Origin: Hofstenia miamia
Taxonomy: Eukaryota; Xenacoelomorpha; Acoela
DNA: 64,000 nucleotides
Assembly (NCBI GenBank): GCA_004352715.1
Contig: SCFE01000057.1
Coordinates: 1,740,689-1,804,688, forward strand
Direction: 5' to 3'
Positions 35,818 through 47,876 of the stretch are shown here, one piece after another (position 1 is the first letter of the stretch; each line of letters starts with the position of its first letter). A program made the position numbers and the translations under genes. Below the pieces are notes generated by a model. The model made no database searches, was not told the origin of the DNA, and saw only the letters and a program-made list of their open reading frames with translations.

Positions 35818-37320
35818 TTGGACACTATGTCGCTTTTCAATGTACATAATCAAATTGCCAAACCATTAAATTTTATTTTTAATGAATGCATTAAGTATAA
35901 CTACTTTCCTGATAATCTCAAAAATGCATATATTACCCCAGTTTTTAACAAGGATAATCCACACTGTGCTACAAACTATAGGCCTATATCATTAACATCG
36001 CCAATAAGCAAAATCTTTGAACGACTATTGCATAATCAAATAACTGACCATTTATCTAAACACAAACTAATCGCACAAACACAATTTGGATTTCATCAAA
36101 ATTTCTCGACAACTGATGCGCTGTTACAGTCAACTGAACTGTGAAGATCTATGTTTGATTCCGATAACTATGTAGCAATTGCTTGTTTAGATCTATCTAA
36201 GGCCTTCGACTCCATCAATCATGACATTTGACTAAAAAACTAACGACTCGGCTTTTCTCATAACAGCAAAACATTATTAACTAGCTAACTAAATAATTGA
36301 CGTTAGTGCGTTAAAATTAATAACGTTTTTCCAAATTGGCTAAAAAGGAAGAATGGGTTCCCCAAGGAACGATCCTAGAACCACTGCTGTTTAGTTTATA
36401 CGTTAATGACATGTGTAAAGTTACAAACTGCAACTTGATTCAATATGTTGATGATACATATATTTTTAGTAGCCATAATTCGATAGATAAAGCTGTAAAA
36501 CTATTGATATTAATTGAATTAATTTGTGTAGATACTTAAGTATGCATAAATTGACTATTAACGTAAAATAAACCGAATTTCGCGTAATGCAACCTTCTAG
36601 CTCTAAAAACAATAAATTACATCTTTAATATTAATAATGATTGCGTTAAGGCTGTTGACACTTTTAGATATTTAGGAGTTACTTTTGATTCAAAGTTACA
36701 ATTTATAGCACAAATAAATGTCATGGTGAAAAGGTTGGCTATGGGCATCAAAAGCATTTCTTTCATTGCAGACCAATTTCCTTCCGCTGCAGTAATCAAA
36801 CTGTTTCACATATTTTCTTAGTCATCTCAGCTATGCTAATGTGCTACTCACAAATCTAAATGATTCCCTTCTAAAAAAGCTTGAAACCCAGTTTAAAAGG
36901 GCTCTGAAAGTGTGTCAAAAAACTAGCAAAACGAAAGATTACATTACTGCAAATACTCTTCCCTCAAGACAGCTAATCATTTTTAATAACGTAGTAAACT
37001 TCTTTAAGATAATTAATGAATTACCGCATTAGAATATAATCAAGTTTTTGAACTTTAATGTCAATATCGTATAGAGATCGAAAAAATTTGCTTGCCTTAA
37101 ATTTCTTAAAAATGTTTTGTAACGTTCATTTATTAATAGTGCTATCAGCTACTGGAACATCCTTCCAAAAGTTATTAAAAATAATAAATTTAAGTCTTTT
37201 AAAAAGCAGTTAAAAACTTTTTTACTAAAATATATATCGGGAAAATCTTGGCTGGGATTTAAATATTATAATAGTGATTACACTATTTCACGTAACTAAT
37301 TACAATGTAATAATACTGCA
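35818..37320 (+). pseudogene. LINE ORF2 remnant: RT domain and C-terminus
   Basis: 35818-36144: the early RT region with FNECIKYNYFPDNLKNAYITPVFN, NYRPISLTSPISKIFERL and QFGFHQNFSTTDA. About 36180-36225: CLDLSKAFDSINHD. 36350-36540: VPQGTILEPLLFSLYVND followed by the catalytic QYVDDT box. 36650-36790: VDTFRYLGVTFDSKLQ. 36841-37032: a C-terminal ...LETQFKRALKVCQKTS... block. The WN.LP-type end is near 37160. Internal stops and frameshifts break it. The motif set is that of CR1/L2/Jockey-type non-LTR retrotransposons. It is followed within about 180 bp by another LINE's ORF1. Confidence 0.85.
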
Positions 37321-37501
37321 ACCTACGCATGCTTAATTCTACTGTAAATATCATTTTGTATTTTTTATGACGCTATTTAATAAGTCATCAGTTCTGTAAT
37401 TGTCAAACACTTATTAAATAATTATTAATTTCGGTGGGAACTCGTATGGTTTGAAAATTTTTACATTGTAAATTAACTTCAATTTTACTACATCATCAAA
37501 T

Positions 37502-38289
37502 ATGAATACTTGTGAAGACTGCAATCGTGAGATAAAGAATAATGACGTTGGTATTCTTTGTGATAATTGTGGCGAATGGTATCATGGTATATGTGAAAAT
37601 CTCTCCAAGATTGACATAGAGACATTGGGAAGAATTCCGGGATCTTGTTGGCTCTGCAATAAATGTATTCCAACTAAATCTACCTTTATTTCTAACAATT
37701 TAGAACAAGTTGTTAACCATATAGAAAATACTGTAAATAATATTGAAAACAAAATGAATGCTTTTTCATCAAATATGCATGACTCTGCGTTATCTGCTTC
37801 CTCGCTTTCAAAACTGACTGAAAGCAAATCAACACCTGTTGGTCTTAATAAAGTACCTGACTACAGTATTATAATCCAGAATCTTCCAAAATCGGAGGAC
37901 CAGAGGGTTGCTAATCGGATGGAGAATGATAAAGAAATGGTCATAAAAGCACTTGAATTTATTGCCGAGGAACCTGTCCATTTAACTGATATTTTCCGTG
38001 TCGGTAAGCTTCAGTCTAAGAAGAATGACCCAAGCCTGGAACCGGTCAAAGCCCGTCGGCCACGTAATCTAATTGTTAGACTATCAAATGCATGGCTTTA
38101 TCGGAAGATACTAGCCAAATCTTACCGATTGAAAGATTATCAAGAGAAAATCTTCATATCAAGAGAGCCAACTGTTCAAGAAAGGCAACTAGAGAAGCAG
38201 AATCTAGAAACCAGGTCAAAGTTAATCGAGTCCGGAACACCACGAGAAAGGCTTAGAATGCGCAACTTCCAGCTATTACTCGATGGGAA
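37502..38289 (+). CDS. LINE ORF1 protein with N-terminal PHD finger (truncated at N)
   Basis: Starts at an ATG. A PHD zinc finger occupies residues 4-55: Cys4/Cys7, Cys20/Cys23, His28/Cys31 and Cys52/Cys55, with the typical W two residues before the final Cys pair. Then come a coiled-coil-like Asn/Glu-rich stretch (residues 63-85), a SIIIQNLPKSED segment that looks like the start of an RRM-like fold, and a basic region with IFRVGKL..., RRPRNLIVRL and ISREPTVQERQLEKQNL. This layout is known from ORF1 of some L2/CR1-group LINEs, where it binds the element RNA. The frame is open to the N at 38290, beyond which sequence belongs to ORF2, so most of the element is missing in the assembly. Confidence 0.8.
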
Positions 38290-38290
38290 N

Positions 38291-38608
38291 AGTATTATCA
38301 CTTACGGATGCAGCGTGTGGGGAGGGGCGGCTAAGACTATTCTTGAAAAGATTGATGGAGTACAGAAGAAAGCCATGCGCTTGGGAATCATATCAAACTA
38401 CATTCCAATAAGAGAACATATTCGCATATCAGACCGAAGGCTATACAGGCAAATCCAACGCATGGGCGTAAAACATCCGCTGCATAAATACGTTCCGCAG
38501 CGAACAGAGTATGCAATGACAAAGCTACGACACAGAATGCCGTCAGTAAGGGAAACGACCAGCTCTAAAGAACTCTCCCTCTTCCCCAACCGATTCCTGA
38601 AATCGTGA
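38291..38608 (+). CDS. LINE ORF2 C-terminus
   Basis: ITYGCSVWGGAAKTILEKIDGVQKK, the HPLHKYVP block, LRHRMPS, and SLFPNRFLKS before a TGA form the conserved C-terminal end of LINE ORF2 proteins (YG...WG, QKKA.R, HPLH, F.P..). It happens to continue in frame with the ORF1 fragment through the N at 38290, but the two are different proteins joined by an assembly gap. Confidence 0.8.
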   Translation, partial: SIITYGCSVWGGAAKTILEKIDGVQKKAMRLGIISNYIPIREHIRISDRRLYRQIQRMGVKHPLHKYVPQRTEYAMTKLRHRMPSVRETTSSKELSLFPNRFLKS

Positions 38609-38662
38609 AATCTCCTTTATTCATAATCTTAATGTTATGATGATTATCATAATAATAAAAGT

Positions 38663-38680
38663 TTACTTACTTACTTACTT
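38663..38680. repeat. (TTAC)n tail of the LINE
   Basis: Four to five TTAC units about 55 bases after the ORF2 stop, the short microsatellite 3' end typical of L2/CR1-group LINEs. Confidence 0.7.
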
Positions 38681-38689
38681 CTTATTCTT

Positions 38690-40000
38690 GTTCTATAAAT
38701 GTTGCGAATTTATGACAAAGAATGAATTTTTCATGCTTATTGCTCGTCATGAACATATGGTAACTTTCGAGCAAAATTTTAAATGCAACGCGCAAATGCT
38801 TTGTAGTTATTATTGGTTTCAAACTGAATTGTCTTAATTTGTTGGGTTTTAAGCAAATATTTCTAGAGTGGTGGAGGATAGCTTTTCGGAAGGTTCAGCA
38901 ATTTTATTGAGAGTGATCTCGATGTTCAATGTTCAAGAGGGCAGCTAGCTCCGAATTTCTACCTTACGATCTTAGTTCTATTGCTTACAGACTAACATAC
39001 AATTATAGTGCATTGAAATAATTACTACTTTCTACCAAAGGGCCGTTCCGTAGAAGATGAGTTTCAGGCATGTATATATTTTTAAAACTGCTTTACATAT
39101 AGTTGCATATGAGTTTGGCGGGACTTTCTGTCCCGGGCCAGTGCCAATACCAGCTCCGTCGTTAAAGTTTAGTCCATGTATCCGGTTTCGATCCTGATTG
39201 TATATTATTACAGTCCTGATTTAAGTCCTTCTAAAGTAAAGTGTAAACAGCAAAACACTAATGTAGTTACAAATTCACATTTAAAAATACAAAAGTGTAT
39301 CTTTGCATTTACAAGTTTGATGCCGGCTCGTCGAAAAGAAATCAAAGTACCAAATAATAACTGAGTTAATGAGCCGCATGCATATTGCAATGGTAATTCA
39401 AGGGATATATGTATTAAACGTGAAGTATTTCTTTGCTTTCAACAACGAAACTGTTCTTTTCATTTCCATATAGATAAGCAATAAACACAGAAAAATCATG
39501 AATTTTGAAAAGTTTTACATTTTTTGTAGCTGACATACGTATACGTTGAGACCTGGTATCCACAATTGAAGACTCTGTTAGAATTTGAATAGAATGTTTG
39601 CTGGGAACTTTCTGTTCTCTCATTTATAAGTTTCACCCCTTACATCATTCTACAATGCTTACATTTTTTGTGTGCAATTATAATATTTTTGTAATTTTTA
39701 TGGTTGCCTTATTTAGAAGCATTGTTCCCTACACTTTTATTATACCTATTATTTTCAATAGACTTTTTTAGCTTTCAAATTTTAGATTAAATATATTCAT
39801 TGTAGAAGTTTCAATAAATTTCCTTAAATTTAAAGTTGATTTAACAAACGCAAGTCCTCACATGCTATTGTCCAGTTTTGCCCTTATCTTACAATTTTTG
39901 CTTTGACAATGCTTAATTAATATATACTATATGAAACAGTCAACAACTGTGCTATTTGTATGACATAAGTTAAACACGGACGTTATAAATTGATTGCGCA
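38690..40000. other. No gene seen; upstream region of the ZZ/acyl-CoA synthetase gene
   Basis: No coding region is supported. The promoter of the following gene is presumably near the 3' end of this stretch, but no core element is obvious. Confidence 0.4.
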
Positions 40001-40450
40001 ACGTTTAGTCATCCTATGTTTAAAGCATTCTGAAATATTGTGTAGAAACACGTCCGTGTGTAGAAATATTAGTTATAACGAATGTTAAAAAGTGTTTGGA
40101 AAAAGTTTTGTTTAGATACAGACAAGAGCCTGGAAGAAGAGGAGTCTACAGAGTATTATTGGGGCTGTGATTCATGCTCAGAACTTATAAGCGAAGGTAC
40201 ACTTCACTATCATTGTCCAATAAAATGTACTGACTTCGATCTTTGTCAAGCCTGTTATGAACAAAAAGGTCACGAGCATAAGATGTATGCCGAAGTCTTT
40301 AGCAGAGCAACAGTTATGAAAAAACTAGATTATTCTTCCATTATATCTCTACTTGAAAGTAGTTTTAAGGTCCACTCTGAACTACCATGCTTTGGTACCA
40401 TTAATGAAGACTGCACCGACTATGACTGGATTACATACAAGCAGGTCTTC
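40001..40450 (+). repeat. 450-bp duplicate of the ZZ exon region, assembly artefact
   Basis: Matches 40452-40901 base for base from ACGTTTAGTCATCC to AAGCAGGTCTTC, with only the N at 40451 between. Perfect identity across exon, splice site and 5' flank, separated by one N, is what two overlapping contig ends look like when placed side by side without merging. It should not be counted as a second gene. Confidence 0.9.
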
Positions 40451-40532
40451 NACGTTTAGTCATCCTATGTTTAAAGCATTCTGAAATATTGTGTAGAAAC
40501 ACGTCCGTGTGTAGAAATATTAGTTATAACGA

Positions 40533-41800
40533 ATGTTAAAAAGTGTTTGGAAAAAGTTTTGTTTAGATACAGACAAGAGCCTGGAAGAAGAGGAGTCTAC
40601 AGAGTATTATTGGGGCTGTGATTCATGCTCAGAACTTATAAGCGAAGGTACACTTCACTATCATTGTCCAATAAAATGTACTGACTTCGATCTTTGTCAA
40701 GCCTGTTATGAACAAAAAGGTCACGAGCATAAGATGTATGCCGAAGTCTTTAGCAGAGCAACAGTTATGAAAAAACTAGATTATTCTTCCATTATATCTC
40801 TACTTGAAAGTAGTTTTAAGGTCCACTCTGAACTACCATGCTTTGGTACCATTAATGAAGACTGCACCGACTATGACTGGATTACATACAAGCAGGTCTT
40901 CTTCGCATTTTAATTGTTACATTTTGGAATTTTAGATTGAGGTTTTGAAGAAACTTGCACTAAATTTTGATAAAATTTTTTTTAGTATGTATAATCAATA
41001 ATACCATACCAAATGACAATTAAAAGTTGTAACAATTTTATATAATAATCAAAAACTTAAGTTTCCAATTTCTTTGCATTGGATAATGTGCCTTAAAATC
41101 ATAGAAGCGTTTCGGGGCTCTTAAATTCCCCCAATATTTTATTATCTTCAACAAATTTTCATAGCATCCAACGAGTTGCGTACACCGCGCTTTTGGTTTA
41201 AAAGTGAGAAGTTGAATACAAATTTACCCTAATTTAACTCTCAAAAACTGTAAGTAATTTAATTTGAATAATGCAGATTGATGCTTTGATGAAGTTTACA
41301 AAATTACAATGGCGGAAAGTTCATGACTGCACAGTGCTCCTTCCTCACAATAGATTCATGAAATCACATCAGTAGTTTATAAGTTCATTCAATTCAAATT
41401 TAATTCTCTAGATCGCCTCATTTTAAAATTTTTTATTTTACAGGACATTCTTTAGGTTCTAAATTTTAAAATTACATATTTAGGTTTATGAGAAAATTAC
41501 AAATTTAGCTGAAGGACTGCGGGATCATTTGGGAATTGAACGTCGGCATGTGTGTATATGTGCACCTAATTCCATTGATTGGATAGTCGTAGACATTGCA
41601 TGCCAGTTTTTAGGCCATGTGATAATTCCAATTAGCCACCATATTACCAAAGAACATCTTGAAACTAGGTTGGAATTATGTGATGCAGAGGTTATGATCT
41701 GTCATTCCACCGTTATTGATATTGCTTTAGAGTGCTTAAGCAAGCTACATAAACTTAAGCATGTTATAGAACTTACGGACAAGTTTGATAGTAGAGGTAG
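40533..41800 (+). CDS. ZZ zinc finger plus acyl-CoA synthetase-like protein, 5' two exons
   Basis: Exon 1 is 40533-40895 (121 codons, phase 0; donor GTCTTC). Exon 2 is 41484 to about 41800 (acceptor ATATTTAG; donor GTAAAT or GTAGGT). Residues 27-68 form a ZZ zinc finger: C29/C32, C45, C49, C55/C58, H64/H66, with the FDLCQACY hallmark. Residues 105-121 (PCFGT...YDWITYKQ) and exon 2 (VYEKITNLAEGLR, CICAPNSIDWIVVDIACQF, IIPISHHI) match the N-terminal part of AMP-binding long-chain acyl-CoA synthetases, which activate fatty acids with ATP and CoA. The catalytic P-loop and later exons are not in the window, which turns into transposon sequence. The phase-0 join within ITYKQ|VYEK links the two domains in one reading frame. 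The ZZ finger probably mediates protein contacts; its role here is unknown. Confidence 0.8.
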
Positions 41801-42453
41801 GTAAATATACTTCTTTTTACTGAACATCTTAATTTTTTTCTGAATGTATTGGAAAAAATCTGTCTCATGTTACAATTTGTCACTTAGTATATGTTCCATT
41901 TCACAATTGCATCATATTTCACTTTTCCATTCCATCATTAGCATTGGGTATATTCATTTCTCTCGATTATAATTTCGTTTATACTTTGTTGCTGACTGTG
42001 TTGAGAATCAAACGATGTAGCTATAATCGATGCTTGTAATAGTAATGAATTAATGTATCTTTATGTTTTATATGCAATCTTCACCTACTGTATGCTATTG
42101 CACCCAAATTATACTACTAATTCTGGTTTGTAGTCTTAATATCTACGACTAGTGATCACTTGTTCTTAGCTCGATTGTTGTCGTAAAAGATTGTTAGGGA
42201 ACTTAGCAATGTGATACCTAGGAATATTTTGCTTTTTTATCATTGATGTATTGATTAGTGAACCGGTCTTCAATATGCCAACAGAGTGACGATGAGTTAC
42301 TTATTCATGTAAATATGCTGAAATAGATTGCAAAAGACACCTTTATGTACAGAGAGATTTTGTTATGCATACTTATTTCCATATTATTTATGCACTGAAT
42401 TAATGCAAATAGATTCCAAATTGATTTATAACTCACATTCCGATATATATATA
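41801..42453. other. Intron-like sequence after the acyl-CoA synthetase exons
   Basis: No further synthetase exon was found; probably intron up to the Tc1 element. Confidence 0.4.
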
Positions 42454-44309
42454 CAGTACTGCCAAAAGTTTAGGAACAGTAACCTGTCTAAAGCGTATTT
42501 TATGCTATTTCCTGGAAACTTCGTAAAATTCCTGGAATACTCAATTTTTTTAGAACTTACAACAGATTCATTTAGAGTATCAAATTAACACAACCTTAGA
42601 TTTACACACAATACATTTTCACTGAAAAAGCACCTATCATTTTATATTTTAAAATAGTTCCTGGGGTAGTAAATTTTCCCAAAAAAAGCGGCCTAAATTC
42701 ATATCTTGTAAGAGGAGGGATACAATTATCGTGCTATAGCTGTTAGAATGGGCGTGTCAGTATCTTCGGTATCCAGAATTGTTACTTGCTATCAGCAACT
42801 GCAAAATTTTTTCTCTTGCAAGCAGTCTAGAAGACCAAAAGTGAAAACCCCCTCAGACTGATCATCTCATTCACCATTACATCGTCAATCAACCATTCTC
42901 TTCATCTTGTGAAGTCAAAGCAAATCTAGGTGCGGTAGTGCAGAATGTATCAACACGCACCATTAGGCGTTGATTGAATAGTACCTTTGACCTTCCATCA
43001 TGTAAACTGGCAGCCAAACCCCGATTGTTTTCAAAGAAAATTTAAGACCAGTTGCACTTCTGCAGGCAATACCAACACTACACCCCTGAGATGTGGTATT
43101 AAGTAATGTTTAGTGATTAATCCAAGATTTGCCAGTTTACATCATACCGGCCACATGTTCGACGACCAAGAAACCAAAGATTCAACACATGTTACATGCA
43201 ACAAGCTGTCCACTCAGCACCTTCTGTGATGATTTGGGGTGCTAAAACTCAAATGGGTGTGCTGGTCTGTATTTTGTTCCTCACAACAAGACAGTCACAG
43301 CCAAGGCCTACCTCAAAATAATTCAGGGGAAAGTTCCCATGTTTATGCAGCTTCGGAGAACATCTGTACTACAACAAGTTGGTGCTCCTTCCCACAGCAC
43401 CAAAGTTGTGAAACAGTGGATTGAATCACAAGATTTCAGCTGTTCTAGAACTGTCCAGGAAACTCCCCAGACTGTAGCATCATCCAAATAAAATCTCAAA
43501 TAAGCTGCAAAACGTCGAGCAGAGGGGATTAAAGTCGAAGAAAAATGATTAAAAAATATTGTAATCAAATCAATTAGAATTATTTAAGATTTATTTGTAA
43601 TATGCAACTAAGAAACAATATGTGTCAAAAAAGAGATATTTGTGTCTGTCGATAAAAATACTTTTTGACTAAAGGACGCTTTCATTATTTTCAGCCGCCA
43701 TCTTGGCAGAAAGTTTAAATTTGAATCGACAGGTACTTCTTTTGGAAATACTATAAATAGATTTGGATGTGGAGATCCGCTTCGGGCAGATGCCCATCAG
43801 AAGATCGTTACAGAGATTACCGCATGGCTTCGTCACCTAAACAGTGAACAGTTAATTTTAGGTTACATAAGTTAACAGAAGAAACCAGTCAAGCAGTAAT
43901 AACAAGTAAATCCCTACCCGCAATAACACAGCTAACGTTATATAGTAACAGTGGATAAACAGTGATAATGCCTGGTAGAGGATGTTACAAGACCTCAGCA
44001 TCATAGAAAATTGCTGCCATCAAATCAAAAACTGTCTGAGGAAGTGCCAATGCACATCACTCGATGATCGGAAGGAGCAAATTAAACTGGTATGGTGCAC
44101 AGAGATTACTAATGATTATTGTAGAAAGCTGGTCAAGTCAAATTTAAATCGCATTGCTGTCTGTTTGGGCAATAATGGCGCACATACCAACTATTAGTGA
44201 GCTTTTCTGAATTAGCTATTTACTTTCTCCATTGTGTTATTATATTGTTTCTACATTGCATTTTTTAATGTAAAATACAAAAATGTCGAAATTGGGAAAG
44301 TGTTCCCAA
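42454..44309 (+). mobile_element. Tc1/mariner transposon, defective, split by a solo LTR
   Basis: The left terminal repeat CAGTACTGCCAAAAGTTTAG starts at 42454 beside TA repeats, a classic Tc1 end. The transposase remnant begins near 42690: an HTH with YRAIAVRMGVSVSSVSRI, a GRP-like SRRPK, central DDE debris with several stops, HSTKVVKQWIESQDFS and the ETPQT stretch (frame-altered from the W.GNSPD motif) at 43470. After the LTR (43473-43989) it resumes with DLSIIENCCHQIKNCLRKCQ and continues to a CLGNNGAHTNY end and TAG at 44195. The right terminal repeat is cut after TGTTCCCAA at 44309, where another LTR copy begins. The transposase is dead from stops and the insertion. Confidence 0.85.
43473..43989. 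mobile_element. Solo LTR, 517 bp, inserted in the Tc1 transposase
   Basis: Begins TGTAGCATC and ends GATGTTACA, giving TG...CA ends and a 9-bp inverted terminus (TGTARCATC). A 4-bp target duplication AGAC flanks it (43469-43472, 43990-43993), and the transposase reads through when it is skipped. An ACTATAAATAG motif lies near 43752. Compared with the copy at 44310-45272, about 600 bases after that motif are missing. Confidence 0.85.
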
Positions 44310-45272
44310 TATGTGTCAAAAAAGAGATATTTGTTTCTGTCGATAAAAATACTTTTTGACTAAAGGACGCTTTCATTATTTTCAGCCGCCATCTTGGCAG
44401 AAGTTTAAATTTGAATCGACAGGTACTTCTTTTGGAATTACTATAAATAGATTGAAAACCATTGTAAGAGATTGATAAAGAATTTTATTCGGAATTCTTA
44501 TTTTGCTTCATATTAACGGTTTGATTATTTAATACAATGTCGAGCTAATCGAGCGGTGTTTAGTAGTGGTCTGGATACATCACAGGGAACGATTCTAGGG
44601 TCTCTGTGCCAGATCATGAAAGTGCACATAGGTTAGGTGTAGGGGTTTTCTCTCGATTAGCTGACTAGCATTTCTCTTCTACATGTATCAGATAACTAAC
44701 TGTCAACAAATGGTTGGATAACCAAACCTTAGGAATTAGCTTAATATTGTTTTAGATCTAAATTGATGACCATAATCGACCGATATAATGACCGTACATG
44801 TAGTAATTATAAATGTAGGCTAGGAAGTTGTTCGAATAGAATTTATTTAAGCCAATATATTTCGGTAATGGCTACATATAATATTGAATGAACAACTAGT
44901 AACAGTTTCAGGTTGCAAATAGATATAACACTTTTACACAATAGAGATTAAGTCGAGTTGTGCCATGTCTTGCGTAAGCACTGAGCTAATGTAGGGTACA
45001 CATAAGCTATCTTGATTGAGCTGAGAAGTGGCACTCAAGCATCGGATGGAATGGTGAAATTGGATGTGGAGATCCGCTTCAGGCAGATGCCCACTAGAAG
45101 ATCGCTATGGAGGTTACCGCATGGCTTCGTCACCTAAAAAGTGAATAGTTAATTAAGGTTACATAAGATAACAGAAGAAACTAGTCAAGTAAATCCTTAC
45201 CCACAATAACACAGCTAACGTTACAAGGTAACAGTAGACAAACAGTGATAACGCCTGGTAGAGGATATTACA
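44310..45272. repeat. Longer LTR copy, 5' truncated
   Basis: Starts inside the LTR at TATGTGTCAAAAAAGAG, directly after the broken Tc1 end. It contains the TATAAATA region, a GAACGATTCTAGGGTC segment and the GGATGTGGAGATCC region, and ends GAGGATATTACA. It has about 600 bases (about 44450-45055) absent from the solo LTR. It flanks the Gag remnant on its left. Confidence 0.75.
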
Positions 45273-47440
45273 AATGGCCATTATCTGTCTCATTATAAGT
45301 CTCCTACAGTGTACCAAATTTCGATCAAAATAAGATAAGTAAATATATAATACACCTAGGGTTGGCTGACTAGCCTTATCGTGGATTTATTACTTGTTGT
45401 AGCATTCCTTTTATATCAATGTATTCACCTGACACATTAATCAATCTGTTCTGTGATTTTTGTAGTTCCTCTCTTTTGAATCCTAGTTTTGTTGAACACT
45501 TGTCTGTTATAATTGATTTCAGTGCACTTGTTTTGATTGTAGTTTGGTCATTATTCCGTTAATCACAACTATAATTGTGTTGACGTTCTGTAGATCCATT
45601 AATTCATTATGGGTGCATGGTTTTGCTGAGATGGTGCTCCTTCTAGTTTTCTGATTCCTCGACTGTTTCATTTTCTTCATTTTTTAGAGAGTATTTCATC
45701 TTCAGAACTTAAAATGCCCTTGTCATCAAAGTAGGCATCTCCATCTTTTATAACATTTATTGACTTCCTGTGCTCAGGTTTTCAGTGGCCCTTTTGTCCA
45801 CAATTGTAGCAATGAACGTCATTTTCCTTCACTTTCTTCATTTTCCCATCTTGAGTTTATATTTTAATCACTCTGTCATTGCTTTTTGTGCTGCTAGCTT
45901 GTGAGAATTTCAGTTGTGTCTGCTCCCTTACTTTCCAGTTCAAAGTATTTTGTTTATTCAATGTGGCTTTTTCATAGATTTTTTAGTTGATCTCCAGCAT
46001 TACCTGAATGTCTACTGCCTTATGAATAATTTTTTCCAACTTGTCATCCACATCACACTTAATTTCGAATTACTGCCTTATATTCTCATATGCAAAAATA
46101 GCCATATTTTGAGTTATATCCACCTCTTGAACTGAGCATCAACAATCACTCAATTTGCAACATGAATTTCCTCATCTTAGTTCCATTAAATATCAATCTG
46201 TACTAATTTTTGAAGCTTTCATTTTGATGTTCAATAAAGTTTCCAGTTAATTGTTTATAGTTCCTTTTTGTTTCTGAATCAAGCATCAAATAGTGCTGGT
46301 AAAATGGGAGCCTTGCAGCTGCTGCATCCTGATTCACCTTTCTTTCCCTTATGGTAATTTCAGTTGAAGCCATTCTTCAAATGTTGGGGAATAGCTATCA
46401 ATTTTTCCAGTAAATTTCTGAATATGAGCTTTGCACAGTGTTGTCTCTTCATTGCATCTTTCTGGTAATAATGATCTTTCATATGTTGGTTTTCTCGGGC
46501 TTTCAGCTGCCACTTCCATTGTAACCCTTTTTTGTACCTTTTGGGTTATTTGCAGTATGATTTTTTCTTTTTTCTTCTTCCTCCTGGTTTTGATTTCATG
46601 TGTTTTTGGTCAACTGACTTGTGTGTGTCGCCTTGAGGCACTTAATTCTGCATCCAGTTCCTCTGTAATTAATATATCTTCCATTTGTATAGGTTTCAGC
46701 AAGTCTGCTCAACCTCCAAAAGTTTTATCAACCACAACTGATATTTTAGATGTTCTATTTTCATTTGTTGCGTTTCATTTTCTTGCTGCAATTGTTTGTT
46801 TTCAACTTTGAGGTCATTGTACATTGTCTCCCACATTTTGTTATGTTGAATAATATGTGGGTTTGCCTTTACTAGTTTTTGAGTTAATGTTTTAACTTGA
46901 GCTTGAAAAAGGCTTCTTTTTCATCCAACCATTGACTCATATCATTTTTATATTCTTTGATAATGATTTTCCTCTCACTTTCCATTTTCTTGAATTTTTC
47001 GTTCAGCAATAAAATTTGTTTTTTCAGTGCTAGCTCATTTTTGTGATTCATCTGTAGGGTCTCCAGTATCTCTGTTTCTATTGGTAGAGTCTGCATTTCA
47101 ACATCTGTTGTATGGGTGTTAAACTCTCTAGCAAGTGACTTCTTGCTGAGGTTCCAGGGGTCATTTGGTTCTTCTGCTTTTTTCTATTTGTTATGAATTA
47201 TCTTTAGAGTGTAGCAATTATTTACTGTTGTGAGGTTCTATTTTGATACCATTTGATCTCCATTACCTAAGTTTTTCCATCTTCAATTTCATTCACTTTA
47301 AGTAGTCAAAAAAACTTTTTCTACAGGTTAGGTAGTTTTCCTTTCTAGTACGATTGTCACAGTTAGTGAAACTTTTATTGTTTTCCATAATATATCCATA
47401 AACAATAAAACAGAGCAAGAATTTTCAGTAACATTAATGC
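45273..47440 (-). pseudogene. LTR-retrotransposon Gag remnant with coiled coil and zinc knuckle
   Basis: Minus strand. Near 47396 an ATG opens MENNKSF; then, with frame changes, a long coiled coil (47096-46750, with repeated Leu/Glu/Lys such as LNEKFKKMESERK and VENKQLQQENETQQMKIEHL). The capsid-like block IQKFTGKIDSYSPTFEEWLQ is near 46430-46370, and a zinc knuckle CYNCGQKGH at about 45822-45785 has its last Cys position changed and a stop inside. No protease, RT or integrase is present. It lies between LTR copies 44310-45272 and 47877-48340, so it is probably the internal region of a Gag-only, non-autonomous LTR element transcribed from the minus strand. It is inactive because of stops and frameshifts. 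Confidence 0.65.
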
Positions 47441-47876
47441 AGTAATCCAAGTGGGCAACTGCCTGAAGCAGTATCCAGTCATTGAGAGTCCAACCGCTGC
47501 TCCGAGACTTCCATATTCCAACAACTCAGCTCAAACTCACAAGGACAATATCTGTTATGTGTGCCCTAACTATTTGTGCTAATAAATGCCAGTCACAATT
47601 CGACTTACAGACTCACATTCAACAATATGTGGTGTTAAGATTATAACTTAATATGCTAAGATGCAGAGGCACTAGCTGCTGAATAAATAAAAACTATGTA
47701 GTAAATAGAGCAGCTTCCTAGCCTACATATAAGATATTTAAAACTAGCAACAAGGCACTGCACTAGCTGCCACAAGATCAAAAAGATAAAACTATATACA
47801 AACTAACTATAAACTAAAGCACTTCCTAACCTACAGTTAAAATAGATAAAAGCTAACAATACAATACATATAAATA

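Noticed and set aside
37502-38608. A single 368-residue PHD protein
   Set aside because: Runs through N 38290; the two halves belong to LINE ORF1 and the end of ORF2.
40082-40459. A tandem second ZZ-domain gene
   Set aside because: Exact copy of the following exon across one N; judged an unmerged contig overlap.
46431-46811. Plus-strand hydrophobic open frame resembling a membrane protein
   Set aside because: Antisense of the coiled-coil Gag remnant; hydrophobicity comes from complementing Lys/Glu codons.
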